Positions 50,708 through 63,920 of a stretch of 64,000 nt of DNA are shown in pieces; positions within the stretch are counted from its first letter, which is position 1, and every line of letters starts with the position of its first letter. The notes beneath the pieces are model-generated. The model was not told where the DNA came from and did not search any database. It saw only the letters and a program-made list of their open reading frames with translations. A program made the translations under genes and the position numbers. The DNA is from Pseudorasbora parva (taxonomy: Eukaryota; Chordata; Actinopteri; Cypriniformes; Gobionidae), in assembly GCF_024679245.1 (NCBI RefSeq), contig NC_090178.1:43820072-43884071 (forward strand), read 5' to 3'.

Positions 50708-52855
50708 GGGGGGGGGGGGTGTCTATACTTCATTCATATCTGCATGTCTGTCTGTCCACCTGTTTAAAAGGATCACTGGAGATCACAAGCGGTCAGGACT
50801 GTTCACACACTGATAAAGTCATCAAAACTACACAAATATATTAAGTATGAGCATACTTTAGTAAGCAAAAAACATTCAACAAATCCAAACCTGCTTTTAC
50901 TTCATGATTCGCTCCAAATCCTCCATTAAAAAATACGGTAACACTTTACAATGAGGTCCCATTAGATAATGATAGATAATGCAATGAGCCATGCATTTAT
51001 TCCAGTGTTTAGTCATTTCCGGATACATCTACACTAATCTGGATACATTCGCAAATGCATCTTTTTCTCCGTTTTGGTCTTCCATCCACATTGACCTTTT
51101 GAAGAATTTCTCCACAAAAAAAAGTGAAAACAGTTTTTATGGTGTGGTGTGGATTATCCAAAAAACAGAGGAACCTGAAAACAATGTCGCGCATATAGCC
51201 GTGAAGCATATTTTATCTCTAGATATCTGTTTAAACCGGTATGTATCTGGTATGTGCTATTCACTTTCACTGTGCTGCTAAAGATAAATGTTACTTTGTA
51301 AAGTCTATATATTACATTCTGGCAAAGATGACAGAAAATGCATTTGCAATTGCTGGCCTCTCAGTTTATAACAGATATCGAATGGCGATTGACCCACTAG
51401 TTTAATATTTGGATAGGCTTTTATTAGATTTTATGTGCAGTAAGATGATTTTTCACATTTTCTGACATTTCAGGGTGGACAAGAAACTTTAGGAAAATTC
51501 TATTAATGTATTAGTAAATGTTCAACTTAATATTAAAGAGTTATTTCACCCCAAAAAAAAAATGCCTTATACATTACGGCATTATAAAATTCACTGCCAT
51601 TATAAAGATTGGAAGAGCCAGGACAACTAATGTATTTGTCTGAAAGAATTGTCATTAAGTTTAGAAATAGTTGGTATATATTTTAAGTTCAGGTAAACAA
51701 ATTGAACCGTATTGTAAAGGGTTACCCAAAATAATGAAAATTCATTCATTAAAATGTGTTCTTTTTTTATTTATTTTTTTAGAAATTGCTACATCGGTTA
51801 AATTTCATTTTTCAACAACTAAAAATCATAAGGTTTTAAAAATCATATGACTTTTAAAAAATGGCAGTGTACTGTTCTCTGTTCTTTTAAATTGTATTTA
51901 TCATGTACACAAACATGGTCTGAATTAAAAATGTTTGGTAACCCTTTAGTATGGGGAACACATTCACCATTAACTACGACTTTTGCCTCAATAAAATCCT
52001 AATTTACTGCTTAGTATTTAAGTTTAGGTATTGGGTAGGATCAAGGGGTGTAGAATAAGGTCATGCAGAATAAAGCATTAATATGTGCTTTATAAGTACT
52101 AATAAACAGACAATATCCTATAGTAATATTCATGCTACTAAGCAATTAGTTAAAAGTGAATAATTGAACCTTAAAATGAACCCATAAAGTGTTACCAAAC
52201 GTTTTATAGATATCCATTACCAGTTATCTGAAGAAAAATAGATAACCCTTTATTTTAAGGTGACGTGGTTACACATGTATAGTAATTTATAGTAACAGTA
52301 AATTATGCATAATTAATAGCAACTAACCCTAAACCAAACCCTGACCATAACTCTATACATGTAATATTTCTCAGTACTTATTGGAGTAAGTACATAACTG
52401 TCCCCTTAAAACAAAAGTCAGTTGGTGTCAACAGCCCTAAATACAAGTTGAAATAGTTGAGATACTAGTGTTGAGATGAAGCTTATTTCATTTAAAACCA
52501 ATAACCTCACTATCTATCCAACCAGAGCTCTACAAATCCCGTCGTGCATGTTCTTATCTAAAGAGAATTTTAAATGTAATTTATGTGAATGGTTTTAACC
52601 CTTTAAACTGAACTAATATATGTTTATTAACTTCACGCACTACAGATATCAATTTACCACTGGTATTCTTGCAGTACTGTTGTTGATGAATGAAGTTACT
52701 GTCCTATAGTCTAGTTACTGAAAGTATCAAAGCCAATCCAGTTCACCACGACTCTCATATGACACACACACAGACCAGTGAACGTCTTACAGCTGCTCTC
52801 TAAGGATCCTCCCTCTCTGTCTGCCGTTATTCCACCGAACACGATCATCTCGTAC
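50708..52855. other. intergenic or intronic with decayed repeats
   Basis: Starts with a (G)13 run. Contains a GGTAACACTTTA repeat start at 50938, a degraded TTTCACCCC element near 51540-51650, a 'taaccctttagtatggggaac...agtgttacc' element at 51945-52200 and a related 'cctttattttaaggtgac' piece at 52240-52400. No gene. Confidence 0.45.
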
Positions 52856-52883
52856 CTTTACTAGAGGAGTACAGGTTCATCAT
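52856..52883 (-). CDS. candidate upstream first exon (MMNLYSSSK)
   Basis: From ATG at 52883-52881 (or the better-context ATG at 52880-52878) the minus strand encodes MMNLYSSSK plus G and then the donor GTACGA (52855-52850), the same phase-1 end and the same donor sequence as the plectin-1 exon. Upstream in gene sense (52884-53040) the DNA is CpG-richer than its surroundings, as expected of a promoter/5'UTR. The peptide is too short to identify by similarity. It might be a distal plectin head or the first exon of another minus-strand transcript. Confidence 0.35.
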
Positions 52884-53040
52884 GCAGTGCGGTGAAGAGG
52901 AACTGCCTACAGCTACGATACTTGTCCTTCGCTCCCAGTCGAATGCTCGGTTTTCCTCACTCACGTCTCCGTCTCGTGTTCTCCCGCGTGTGCTTTTCCA
53001 GAGCTACAGGTTGAAAGCGTTCCCCCTCCCACAGGTGAGT
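52884..53040 (-). promoter_or_regulatory. possible promoter/5'UTR of upstream exon
   Basis: A short CpG-richer stretch in otherwise AT-rich DNA (for example cgttccccctcc, ctcccgcgtgtg, acgtctccgtctcgtg). No TATA box. It lies immediately upstream of the candidate exon at 52883-52856. Confidence 0.3.
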
Positions 53041-53627
53041 CCACATATTCCCACACTACCAGTGGCTGACAGTTTCTTTGTAGAAAAGAGGGTGTATCAG
53101 CAAAACAGCAATAAACTTCCTAGTCCACTGTGGCGTCTTTTGTTGAAATCTAATTGGTTTAAAGCAGAGTGCATATCCCATCTCTCACACAGCCAGAAAT
53201 GAGGCATTACACACAGTGAAAGGCCAGACGCTTCACTGACTTAAGACACAGAGTAGGTGATGTGAGGGAGAAAGAGTCTATAAAGAAATAAGACCATAAA
53301 ATAGATCATTAACCCTGTGATTGATAACATTATCAGAGGTTTACCGCTGACGCCAGAATTATTTGATATAATAAACACTAGGCCTACTTTACTACCATCA
53401 CATTCAGCAGTGAGATAGACAAGTGTCTTTTAACATTGACCACGGTGCAAATCAGACTCGCATAGTTAGCGCATTACTGTCTGTAAATAAGGTTTTTATT
53501 TGTCTTTACAGACCCAGCAACAAGTCTAAATAATGTCCTGTTAGTAACTGTCAATGTCACAGATGCCGCTTTATTTGTATCAAACATAATGTTGCTTTAA
53601 AAAATAACAGATTTTAAAGGGGTGGTT
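53041..53627. other. nothing recognised
   Basis: No exon or mobile element recognised between the CpG-richer stretch and the repeat cluster starting near 53628. Confidence 0.4.
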
Positions 53628-53758
53628 GATTATGATTTCACTTTTTTTTACTTTATTTAGTGTGTAATGTTGCTGTTTGAGCATAAACAACATCTGCAAA
53701 GTTATAACCCTCAAAGTTCAAAGCAAAGGGAGATGTTTTCTTTTACAGAAATTGCTTT

Positions 53759-55331
53759 TTAAAGGTACCCTAGAATGATTTAAAACAATATGTTAAATTG
53801 TTCTCTGATTTCTACAAAGAGGGTATGTGGCTTATTTAAGGGCAAAAATTGTCCAGATACAGTTTTACAGGTCCATTTACAACCCTATAAACTGTCTCTA
53901 GGATGTAATGCTCTGTTTTTGCCTTATTTAGAAGAGTCATGAATATTAATGTTGAGCTCTGCTCTGATTGGCTTATTTCAGCAGCTCACAGCACAGTTAT
54001 TCAGTGAAGCGGCTCGTGAGTCCTGACCGTCCTGACAGAACACAGACCGACTGAATGACACTTTAAGCAGAACATCTCAAATGGAGATTGCTGAAATGCA
54101 GCTTACTTGTTTATTGGTGTTTTCAGATCATCCGTGCACGAGAAAGAGCTCGCGTTTGTGCTGTTGCCAGATTTCAGTAATTAAATCCCCCAAACAGAGC
54201 TTTTATGTAAAAAGAACTCGTATACTATCCGGTTGTAATAAATTTTGTCGGTGGTAAGGAAGGAGGCGGAATCGGCGAACGTTTAACAACTTTTATTAAA
54301 TAAACAAAACAAAAGTAAACCGCGGGCAGCCCCTCACGGACGACTGCCCACACACACATAACAAAACTCAACATAAAATCCAGGCCTGGTCCTCTCTAGT
54401 CTTCCGCTGCCTTCGCTTCTCCTTTTATGCTCCCGTCCCTTGGCCGCGAGACGAGACCGGTGTGTCACGCAGATGGTACTTATTACCACTCGTCACCGGC
54501 CGCTCTTGCGGTCCCTCGCCCCGCTGCTTGCCACACCACACCGGTGTTTTACCTAAACATGTCCAATCTGGCAACCATATGCATGCAAGCTCTCTCTTGC
54601 GCTCGGATGATCTGAAAACACCAATTAACAAGTAAACTGCATTTCAGCAATCTCCATTGACTATCGTTTTAATTTATATGGTGAAAAAGGTGGTATTTGC
54701 TAGAAGGATCGAGTGAACAATCTGTAACCAAAGTATCTACGGTTGTATTTTGTAATACAAAATAATATTAACCTTTGTCATTAGACACATTATTTAGTTT
54801 TGTATGGTACTTGGAGTTTCCTGTTGTTACTGTACTAGCATCTTGCATCATCTAGACAATGCTGTCTCGCTAAGAAACTTTCAATTTAATCAGAAATTGT
54901 TTCAACAGCTAGTCAACAAGTGGATGAATCACTACTTACGGCTTGCAGGAGAACAGTTGCCCCGGCATGAAATGGGCCGAACAAACGAACGATTTGTTGT
55001 GGTATCCGATTATCATAAACCTCAACCCTGTGTCATGAGAGACGTTTTTGCTATCTTCGAGTGTCTTGTTTACCATCAGTAGATTCAGCTTGTTTGGACA
55101 GATGCAAATGTTGGGGGCGTGAATATAAATGATCCCCAACACTTACGTCACGGTTGGGTTTATGTTGAGAAGCGATTTTTTTTTTCTGTTGAGTTTTTGA
55201 TTTATGAGATTTACATAAGAAATAGGAGGAATTGATGTTTGAGACTCGCAGTATGTGATGTTCATGTACTGAACTCTTATTATTTCCCCATGACAAGGTT
55301 AAGTCAATTTTTTATTCTAGGGCACCTTTAA
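53759..55331. mobile_element. TTAA-flanked element with AAGGTACCCTAGAAT ends
   Basis: Ends are TTAAAGGTACCCTAGAAT and the inverse ATTCTAGGGCACCTTTAA. Inside are inverted arms: aatggagattgctgaaatgcag...ttggtgttttcagatcat (54078-54130) pairs with 54610-54660. It is interrupted by a solo LTR. Open frames in it have no recognisable product. Confidence 0.75.
54229..54545 (-). mobile_element. solo LTR with 5-bp target duplication
   Basis: LTR 54234-54540 (307 bp) starts TGTAATAAAT and ends CCACACCACA on the plus strand (TG...CA). It is flanked by ccggt at 54229-54233 and 54541-54545. On the minus strand it has a TATA-like CATAAAAGG (about 54430) and a downstream AATAAA, so its transcription sense is minus. 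No internal retroelement genes are present. The 5-bp duplication fits a Ty3/gypsy-type or related LTR element. Confidence 0.85.
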
Positions 55332-55440
55332 GAACTACAACTAACGGCTAGTAGGGACTACACACGCTTCCTCCCGGGTTAGTGACATCACAAACCCTAA
55401 AATTTACATAAACCCCGCCCCCAGGAACACACAACAAAGG

Positions 55441-56280
55441 GGGTGAGATTATGACGAAAGAATATAATAATCAATGACTTGAAGATAGTTAACTCCACAT
55501 CAGCTGCATAAATTCATCATCTAACCGTTCAGAACCGTCCTGTTGCAGTTGAAGATCTTTAATCCCTGAAGTCATGGGTCAGCGAATCAGAACCCTTGAT
55601 AATTGACTGTTGGCAGATTAATAAATCAAAAGTGAGAAAAACAAATAAGAGGGCTTGTTGGAAAAATCGTAGTTTAAGATGTCTCTGCTTCATTTATTTC
55701 CCAGCCAGCAGCACTGGAGCAGCGCCAGACACTTTAATGGTCCCATCCGATGAACATCCGGAAACAGTGAGAAACTGGAGACTGAGCCCAATCCTGCTGA
55801 AGCGCTAATGTGTCTCCTCACGCTTAAAAACACTGGCTCTTGTTAATGCAGCTTTAATTATTACTTTACCTGAATGTAGAGCTATAATCTAAGCATTACT
55901 CATGAATAAGCAGTTTACTCCAGATTACCAACTCAGTAAAGAATGAACGACTCTATAGAGCATTGCAGATCGCACGTCTTTGAAACGTTTTGTTGTGTTT
56001 GTATATATCGGTGTGATTTATTTACAGAGGCCACATTCAAATGTTTATAAATTCAAGACTGACATATTCAATTTAAGGTTTCCATACAACAAATAGTTTT
56101 GGAGCCTTATAATAAGCATAAAGGTAAGTGATATTCAACACAATAACCTACATTTAAAAGTGGCTAGAGAGCAACAACTAAGCCTGAGGAGTTTGTGTAG
56201 AATTTCATCAAATGGTTAAACACTGTTAGTGAATGTAAAAATGTCAGACAGTTGTATATTATTCACATCCTCTTATATAC
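55441..56280. other. intergenic or intronic, nothing recognised
   Basis: No exon or element resolved. An open frame at 55596-55808 is unrecognisable. Confidence 0.4.
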
Positions 56281-57025
56281 TACTGTTCAAAAGTTTGGGC
56301 TCAGTAAGATTTTTAATGTTTTTAATGTTGTGTCTCTTCTGCTCACCAGGGCTGGATTTCTGAAATATTATTACATTTTAAAATAGACGCTTTCTAAGTG
56401 AATATATTGTAAAATGTAATGTATTCATGTGATCAAAGCCGAGTTTTCAGCATCATTACTCCTCCAGTCTTCAGTGTCATTTGATCCTTCAGAAATCATT
56501 CTGATATGATGATTTACTGCTCAAAATACATTTACTATTTTCAAATGTTGAAAAAAGGTTGTGCTGCTTCATATTTGTGTGAAAACTGTGATGTTTATTT
56601 ATATTCAGGATTCTTTCACTGCAAAAAATGCTTTTCTTAATATTTTTGTCTTGTTTCCAGTCCAAATATCTGAACATTCTTGAATCAAGATGCTTTCACT
56701 AAAAACTTAAAATGACTTACGAGATTTTTCTTGTTTTCTTGCTGTCTTATGTCATTTATCAAGTGAAAGCGTCTGGATTTAAAACTTTTCAGATATTAAG
56801 ACTGGAAACAAGATCAAAATAAGAAGAAAAGCTTTTTTTGTAGTGTTGATAAATAGAAAGTTCAAAAGAACAACATTTATTTGAAATATAAATCTTTTGT
56901 AACATTATAAATGCCTTTACTTTTAGATTTAATCAACTACTATTAAACAATTACTGCATTCTCAAAATTCTCAAACAAAAACAAAAAAATCTTTAAAAAA
57001 ATCTTACTGAAACCTTTTGAAAGTA
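56281..57025. mobile_element. 'TTCAAAAGTTTGGGCTCAGTAAGA' element, near full length
   Basis: Left end tactgttcaaaagtttgggctcagtaagattttt; right end is the inverse aaaaaatcttactgaaaccttttgaaagta. The interior has the cagtcttcagtgtcatttgatcc segment. A second foldback element (56617-56845, CACTGCAAAAAATGCTTTTCTT... and inverse ...AAGAAAAGCTTTTTTTGTAGTG) is inserted within it. Confidence 0.78.
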
Positions 57026-57241
57026 AAGTCTACTACACCGGTAACAAGATCCAAAACAAACAGAACCCCAAGAAACTCACAAAGGTACGAAAGTCCTCTG
57101 ACGCTGCAAACACACCAGTCGGCCTTTCATCTCCAAAGAACAGATTTCACACAAGTAAACACATCTGTAAATCTTCACATGGACTCCATGCTGTCTTCCT
57201 GCCTTTGTTATGAACCTCTTTGAGCTAAGAGTCAATAGACT

Positions 57242-57243
<2 letters not shown>

Positions 57244-57284
<41 letters not shown>

Positions 57285-57356
57285 CACACACACGCTCACA
57301 CACACGCTCACACACACACACATGCTCATACACACGTATGAAATACGCTCACAAAT

Positions 57357-57427
<71 letters not shown>
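57244..57427. repeat. compound CA microsatellite
   Basis: CA tracts (57244-57281 and 57357-57427) separated by a CACACACGCTCA-type mini-array and a short unique interruption. Confidence 0.95.
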
Positions 57428-57429
<2 letters not shown>

Positions 57430-58499
57430 CAAGTGTACAAATTTCTTTTTAAATGAGCTTTAAACTGTTCTAGCACTGTTGCTGCTGGGGATGTGCAGCG
57501 TTTGAGCAGAAGAGGGCGGTGTTTTAACTGAAAACCACCAAAAATGTATTTGAATAAAAAGTTTCTGTCCCTTTATTACTTACTGACAGATTAAACTGCA
57601 TCATCACTTACTTAACCTCAAATTAAAACGATGGTTGCCCAGTGTGATGCAACAAAAAAACTGATTAATTAACAAAACATATTTCTCTGGCTGGTTAAGA
57701 CAATAAAACATATATATTTTTTTTAAGTCATTTTGCATTCAAATAGTATCCACCGGTATTTTCTACTGGTTGTTTTCTTGCATCACACCTAGAACAGCAT
57801 TCATTCTCTGGGCCGAGTAGAATATTAAATCAGTTCATGGAAGGTCTAAAATTCATCTCAATCTGGTGCTACATGGATCTGCACCAGAGTAATAAAAAAA
57901 TGAGCAAACTCAGACTCAACTAGGCCACTGGACAAGAGAACAAATAAAGACATAAGAGACTGATGTCGATTCGTGTGCCATTTGAAGCTGGCAGGACTAC
58001 TGGCACAACTTTTGATGCCAAGTACAGCCTGGCAACTCACACCCTCTGAATACTAACCACAGGTACAGCGTCTGTCCAAGAGAGCCTGCACTACTTCATT
58101 ACTTGTTTATCAAGGAGAGAGATTTGGGGATTCAGTTCCAAGACCACCAGAGTGACTTTTCTACAAAGGAGTCAAGGTTTGGTGAGCACGGCCCGTGTGA
58201 TATAAGCAACTATCATTCTGGACAAGAGGTGCTATTATGCCTGTTTACATTTTCAACTTTCTTTAGTGTGTAATGTGCCTGTTTAAGCATGAAATGGGTC
58301 TTCAAGGACCTTTTTCTTCCAGGAACACATCACAATATTCTTGCCTAAGGAAGCAAAAAAACCAAGGAAGCAAGGCTCGAAATTGCAACCATTTTGGTCC
58401 CATATGCTCCTGAAATTGAATCTGTGTAAATCTTTTGGATCAGTCCTGAAAAGCATTTTTGCAAGTGAAAATAATTGTTGTGGTGCAACCTTTTTTTTA
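57428..58499. other. intergenic or intronic, nothing secure
   Basis: A fragment of the 'gtgtaatgtgcctgtttaagcatgaaa' repeat occurs at 58233-58300. A CTCF-like agaagagggcggtg occurs near 57508. No gene. Confidence 0.4.
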
Positions 58500-58763
58500 G
58501 AGATGCACTGGTCATACACAGATCAGGCATTACATTATGACCTAATATTGTGTTGGTCCCCCTTTTGCTGCCAAAACAGCCTTGACCCATCGAGACATGG
58601 ACTCCACTAGAGACCCATGAAGGTGTGCTGTGGTATATGGCACCAAGATGGACCACATGGATCGGACTTGTTTGATCAGCACATCCCACAGATGCTCGAC
58701 TGGATTGAGATACTGACCACTGCAGACCGGGAACAGCCCACAAGAGCTGCAGTTTTGGAGATG
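58500..58763. repeat. teleost dispersed repeat, left piece
   Basis: Contains tgttggtcccccttttgctgccaaaacagcc and ggactccactagagacc...gatgctcgactggattgagat, a dispersed repeat I recognise from fish genomes. Its last part (gatactgaccactgcagaccgggaac...) normally lies, as I recall, after the segment found at 59687-59890, so the pieces look rearranged here. Confidence 0.65.
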
Positions 58764-59890
<1,127 letters not shown>

Positions 59891-62234
59891 AGTGCTACCA
59901 AGTAAAAAAGGGAATTTCGATCCCTGGGGCAGGGCCTGTTTTAGTTAGTTGAGTAGTGTTGAAGCTCGCCGGTATGATAAAGGGGTGTGACATTTCCATA
60001 ACACACTGGAAGCGGCTGACCAACCACAACACATTGATCCTATCCACCAATCAGAGAATGTTGTGTTTTGCAGAGGGATTGGCTTCATAGAGAATGAACT
60101 AAATAGGAGTGTGTTTCCCAAAATCACAGTTAGACATATGGTCACTTGTTCCATCGTTATCAGTATAGTTCAACGAACATTCGCAAACAGCAGCACAAAA
60201 CGTTTTGAACACGGTGTGTTCTTGCAGATAAACATTCAAGCATGAAAACCTATTCTAGTAGAGTCAAAATCAAGACTTTGAACAAGGCCATAGCAGGTCT
60301 CCTTTAAAAAGAGTATGCATGTGACAACACATCTCAGGATAGTCACTGAAGGCTTTGAGGCTATATTCACATTTTCAGTGGATAGTGGTATGGAAGCTTT
60401 GTGTAGTGCATTCAGTACACAGAATTTAGAGATTTCGATGCATTACAACATTTGCATTACAACACTAGATTCAGTGCATGTTAATGAACACAATACAAGC
60501 AAGGTGAAAATAAGCATTTTTACACAAACACGCTATTCTTTACACACTATTGTAGTTTTTTACACTATTTACTATATTATGAATGGTTTATGGAAAATAA
60601 TTGTGTTAAATTATTATTAAAGTTCATTATCCTTAGAAAGCACTGTAAAAAATCAGAAGTTACCAGCTACAAGCTTTTCAACCAACTTATGAATAAAATT
60701 GTATCAAATTAGAGTTGGTTTGTGCTTTCATCAAATATAATAAGTCCTAAACATCCCAAAAGCTTGGAGCATTGACATTAAAATGAACATAACTCTCTTA
60801 GTTTGGACCCGAAGAGAACACTAATCACTCTAATGGTGACTTGAAACTTTTGAACAAAATATAATTAAAAACCCTACAAACTGAGCATTCACAGAAGCAC
60901 AGTTCATTTGCTCTACTAAAGGACTTAAAATTTAGCTTTATTCAAATGATGTAACACCATCTCTGTATACAATCTAGAGTTCAAATCAACCTTTAGAGTT
61001 TGTCTGACAAAATGGAAGTAGAGTTTTTTTTTTTTTTTAATATATAAAAATATATATATACATATATATATACATGCACACACACACACACTGATAACCA
61101 CCGTTTTTCCTGAGTAATATATATACACACACATATATATATATATTACTCATCCTCAGATGGAAAAATGGTGCATTGCTAGGCAATTAGGCTTAACATA
61201 ATACACCTAGCTTTTAGCACAACACATGAATTCACGGAGCCATGCAATCATCCTTGAGGGCTTCATCCACCGAAAAAACAGCACAGCCAATGAAATGTGT
61301 ATCTCAGGGGAGAACGGAACAGGAAGTGAAGGAATGTGGACTTCCCAGTGCATAGTTACAGGAAAGCCCTGGGATTCCCTCCCGTCTAAGAGCCCCTGCT
61401 ATATCTGGCAGTGTGTGTCAGTGCCAATGATCAGAGACGTGACTGACCGGTGTGTGTGAGGTGCGAGAAACAGCAACACCCTATTAAACTTTACAGACGT
61501 CGCTGTAGATATACTACTGAGGGTTCAGAAACAAAATAAAAGAGCAGAGAGTCGATCTTTAAATATCTTTGGCTCAATGTCCACAGAGACCAATACGTTT
61601 TTCTTCAGTAATCACTGCAACTTCCTCTACTTTTTGCAAAAATGTTATTATGCCTAATAATATGCCTAAGATACTCATTCTGATATGATGATTCACTGCT
61701 TAAAGTAAAGGCCGACATTAACCTTCCCTATTTTGCATATTTCATTTTGTCTTCACCAAGCAGCCCTGTGGTTCGAGTATACTGTTGATCCCCATTGTGA
61801 GGTCCAATCGATCAGGTTGAAATGAATATCTGTAGGCAGTGGAAAAAGGCACATAGCTGACTTCTAAGCATGAGGAATGAGCTGTCACGGTTAAACTTAG
61901 CACTATGACGTGACTTAATATGCAAGAAGACATTCACAGAGAGGGTCAAGTATTCACAGACGGTCTATAATGAATGTCTGCTGAGAGAAAACTGAAAGTT
62001 TCACTGAGACACGATGGTTTCACGCAGCCTGATTCTGGCTGTTCTCTGAGACCAGATGCACCAAACGGATGATAAATATTTTTCACGTAAGCTTGTGTGA
62101 TGAGGCAAATACTGTGAAAATCCTCACACACTCCAAAGGAAGGTGACGATATCAATCATTTGTGACGATATCAATCTAACCTCGTAACCCTGAGCATATG
62201 AGTTCTGACAGGACATTTACAATGTCAAACAAAC
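59891..62234. other. intergenic or intronic, nothing secure
   Basis: TA/CA-rich patches at 61040-61145. A less AT-rich stretch at 61240-61470 has an unrecognised open frame. A small piece at 60640 starts like the CACTGTAAAAAA elements. No gene or complete element could be supported. Confidence 0.4.
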
Positions 62235-62530
62235 CGTCACCTGTCAAAAGTTTGGAAACATTACAATTTTGGTTTGAAAGATGCTCTTATGCTAACCAAG
62301 GCTGCATGTATTTATTTGAAAATACAGTAAAAACTGCAATATAGTGGAATATTATTACAAATTAAAAGAACAGTTTTCTTTTGTAATATATTTAAAAATG
62401 TAGTTTATTCCTGTGATCAAAGATGACTTTTCAGCATCATTACTCCTTCAGTCTTCAGTGTCACATGATCCTTCAGAAGTCATTCTCATATGGTGATTTA
62501 CAGCTCAAGAAACATTTATGATTATTATTA
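62235..62530. repeat. fragment of 'CAAAAGTTTGG' family
   Basis: Starts gtcaaaagtttggaaacattac and includes cctgtgatcaaagatgacttttcagcatcattactccttcagtcttcagtgtcacatgatccttcagaagtcattct. Only the left part is present. Confidence 0.65.
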
Positions 62531-63165
62531 TCAATGCTGAAAACAGTTTAGCTAGCTCTCCTTCTGAGGAAATGGGAGTAAAGCGAAACTGTAATAGAGA
62601 AGTCGCAATAGTGAGCTGGTCGATAGGAATTAAGTTTGTGAAATGTAATAACATGGACATTTTTATTTGTATTTATTTATTTTCTCTGTTGCGTTCAGTG
62701 TTTTCTTCCGGAAACAACGGACCATAAGAGATTCCAAGTCACAGTTCATCACTTAGAACAGCGCTCGTGGTTTGACGAGTCGAGACTGTTTTCCAAGATG
62801 GTGCCTGTCCGTGAACGCGTAATGCGCTGTGTTTATAAAGTATCTTCTTATTAAACTGTTTGTACTCTTACAAAGTTCTCAATGCTTCGGTTTGCATGTA
62901 GGGACCCTCATTATGCTGCCGTGTTAATGTGAGGATATTTTGAGCCTTGTTAGTGGTATTAACTAGCGATTTAATTTCACTTACCCTTTACCCCATAGAC
63001 AAGCGTTATAAGCTAATCTGTTTAGACATAAAACTCTTTACATTCGATTTTCATGAAAACGCATCCCAGAGAACGATCTACTCTGTAACCATCTGTTAAT
63101 TACCCCTAGGGTCATTTCTCACCGGAGTTGTCCTTTAAGCTTTGTATTTAATCTGGGTCATTAAT
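62531..63165. other. spacer, nothing recognised
   Basis: Contains CpG-richer stretches near 62680-62830, possibly decayed repeat. No exon recognised. Confidence 0.35.
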
Positions 63166-63620
63166 AGGGGTGTAACGGATCGCAGTTGATCTGTGATCCG
63201 AATGGATCATGACCCACGGTTCGGTAAGCACGTGACCCACGGATTTATTGCGCTTTTCTTTTAAACTTGCGGATTAATCTTAATTGTTTAGCGATCGTAG
63301 AGTAAAAGACTGTTTAATTTGCCGATATAGCTTTTTAAGTAATTTTGTTCCTTTAAAATCGATATCGAGTTTCCGGGAAACTACACACAGCAGTCGTTGA
63401 CGTTAACAAGGCCTTATCAGTTAGCAATGGCTAGCGGAGGAGCAGAAGAACTTGAAGAGCCTCCTGCATCATTCAGATCGCATGTATGAGAGCATTTTGG
63501 CTTGATGTGGAATGGTCATGATGTGAAAGGATTTGGGGATGTTATTTGGTGGACCTTTACAAAACATTCAGGACATTCTTGGAATGTTTAGGGGACCACA
63601 TTTTATTTGGAAATTTTGTG
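63166..63620 (+). mobile_element. 5' part of a hAT-type transposon
   Basis: Begins ggggtgtaacggatcgcag, a phrase typical of fish hAT elements, followed by a short 5' region and the transposase start at 63427. After about 63520 the sequence no longer resembles hAT coding sequence, so only the 5' end is present and the 3' end is not seen in the window. Confidence 0.55.
63427..63489 (+). pseudogene. hAT transposase N-terminus, stopped after 20 codons
   Basis: ATG opens MASGGAEELEEPPASFRSHV and meets TGA at 63487-63489. The next bases read out of frame or past the stop as something like E-H-F-G, which is what I recall following in hAT/ZBED proteins of fish (an acidic start then a V-W-E-H-F-G BED finger). 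The stop replaces the expected tryptophan codon (TGG to TGA). No further BED or catalytic part follows, so this is a dead copy. Confidence 0.6.
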
Positions 63621-63824
63621 TTCCTAGAACGTCCTCAAAATGTCCATGCTGATGTCAAGGACGTCGCCTGGTAACTGTTAGCATCCCAAATGTCTCCTTT
63701 GTAATGTTGCAGTGTGACCATAAAATAATCAAAAGGGAACGTCCCCCTTAAGTCAGGGACGTGCACAGGATTTTTGAGGGGCAGTTGCTCTGACCTAAAA
63801 AAAAGGGCACCACCCCCCCAACCG

Positions 63825-63852
63825 AACCCCCCCCCCCCCCCCCCCCCCCCCC
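63825..63852. repeat. poly-C run within a dispersed repeat
   Basis: A run of ~28 C inside a repeat that starts agggacgtgcacaggatttttgaggggcagttgctc at about 63757. Open frames through it are artefacts. Confidence 0.9.
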
Positions 63853-63908
63853 TCATCATCTGTCCAATTACATATTTTTGTTATTGCCATTATCATGATT
63901 ATTTTAAT

Positions 63909-63920
63909 GCCCCCTAGTGG
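63909..63920 (-). promoter_or_regulatory. CTCF-type motif, minus orientation
   Basis: On the minus strand the bases read CCACTAGGGGGC, a full match to the CTCF core CCASYAGRKGGC. Orientation is opposite to the match at 16953. Confidence 0.4.

Larger units (their letters stand above)
53628..55440. mobile_element. 'GTTGCTGTTTGAGCATAAA' repeat, split by a TTAA element
   Basis: The left piece (gtgtaatgttgctgtttgagcataaac...) and the right piece (agaactacaactaacggctagtagggactac...) join in the copy at 31480-31660, where the same phrases are contiguous. Here they are separated by 53759-55331. Confidence 0.65.
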
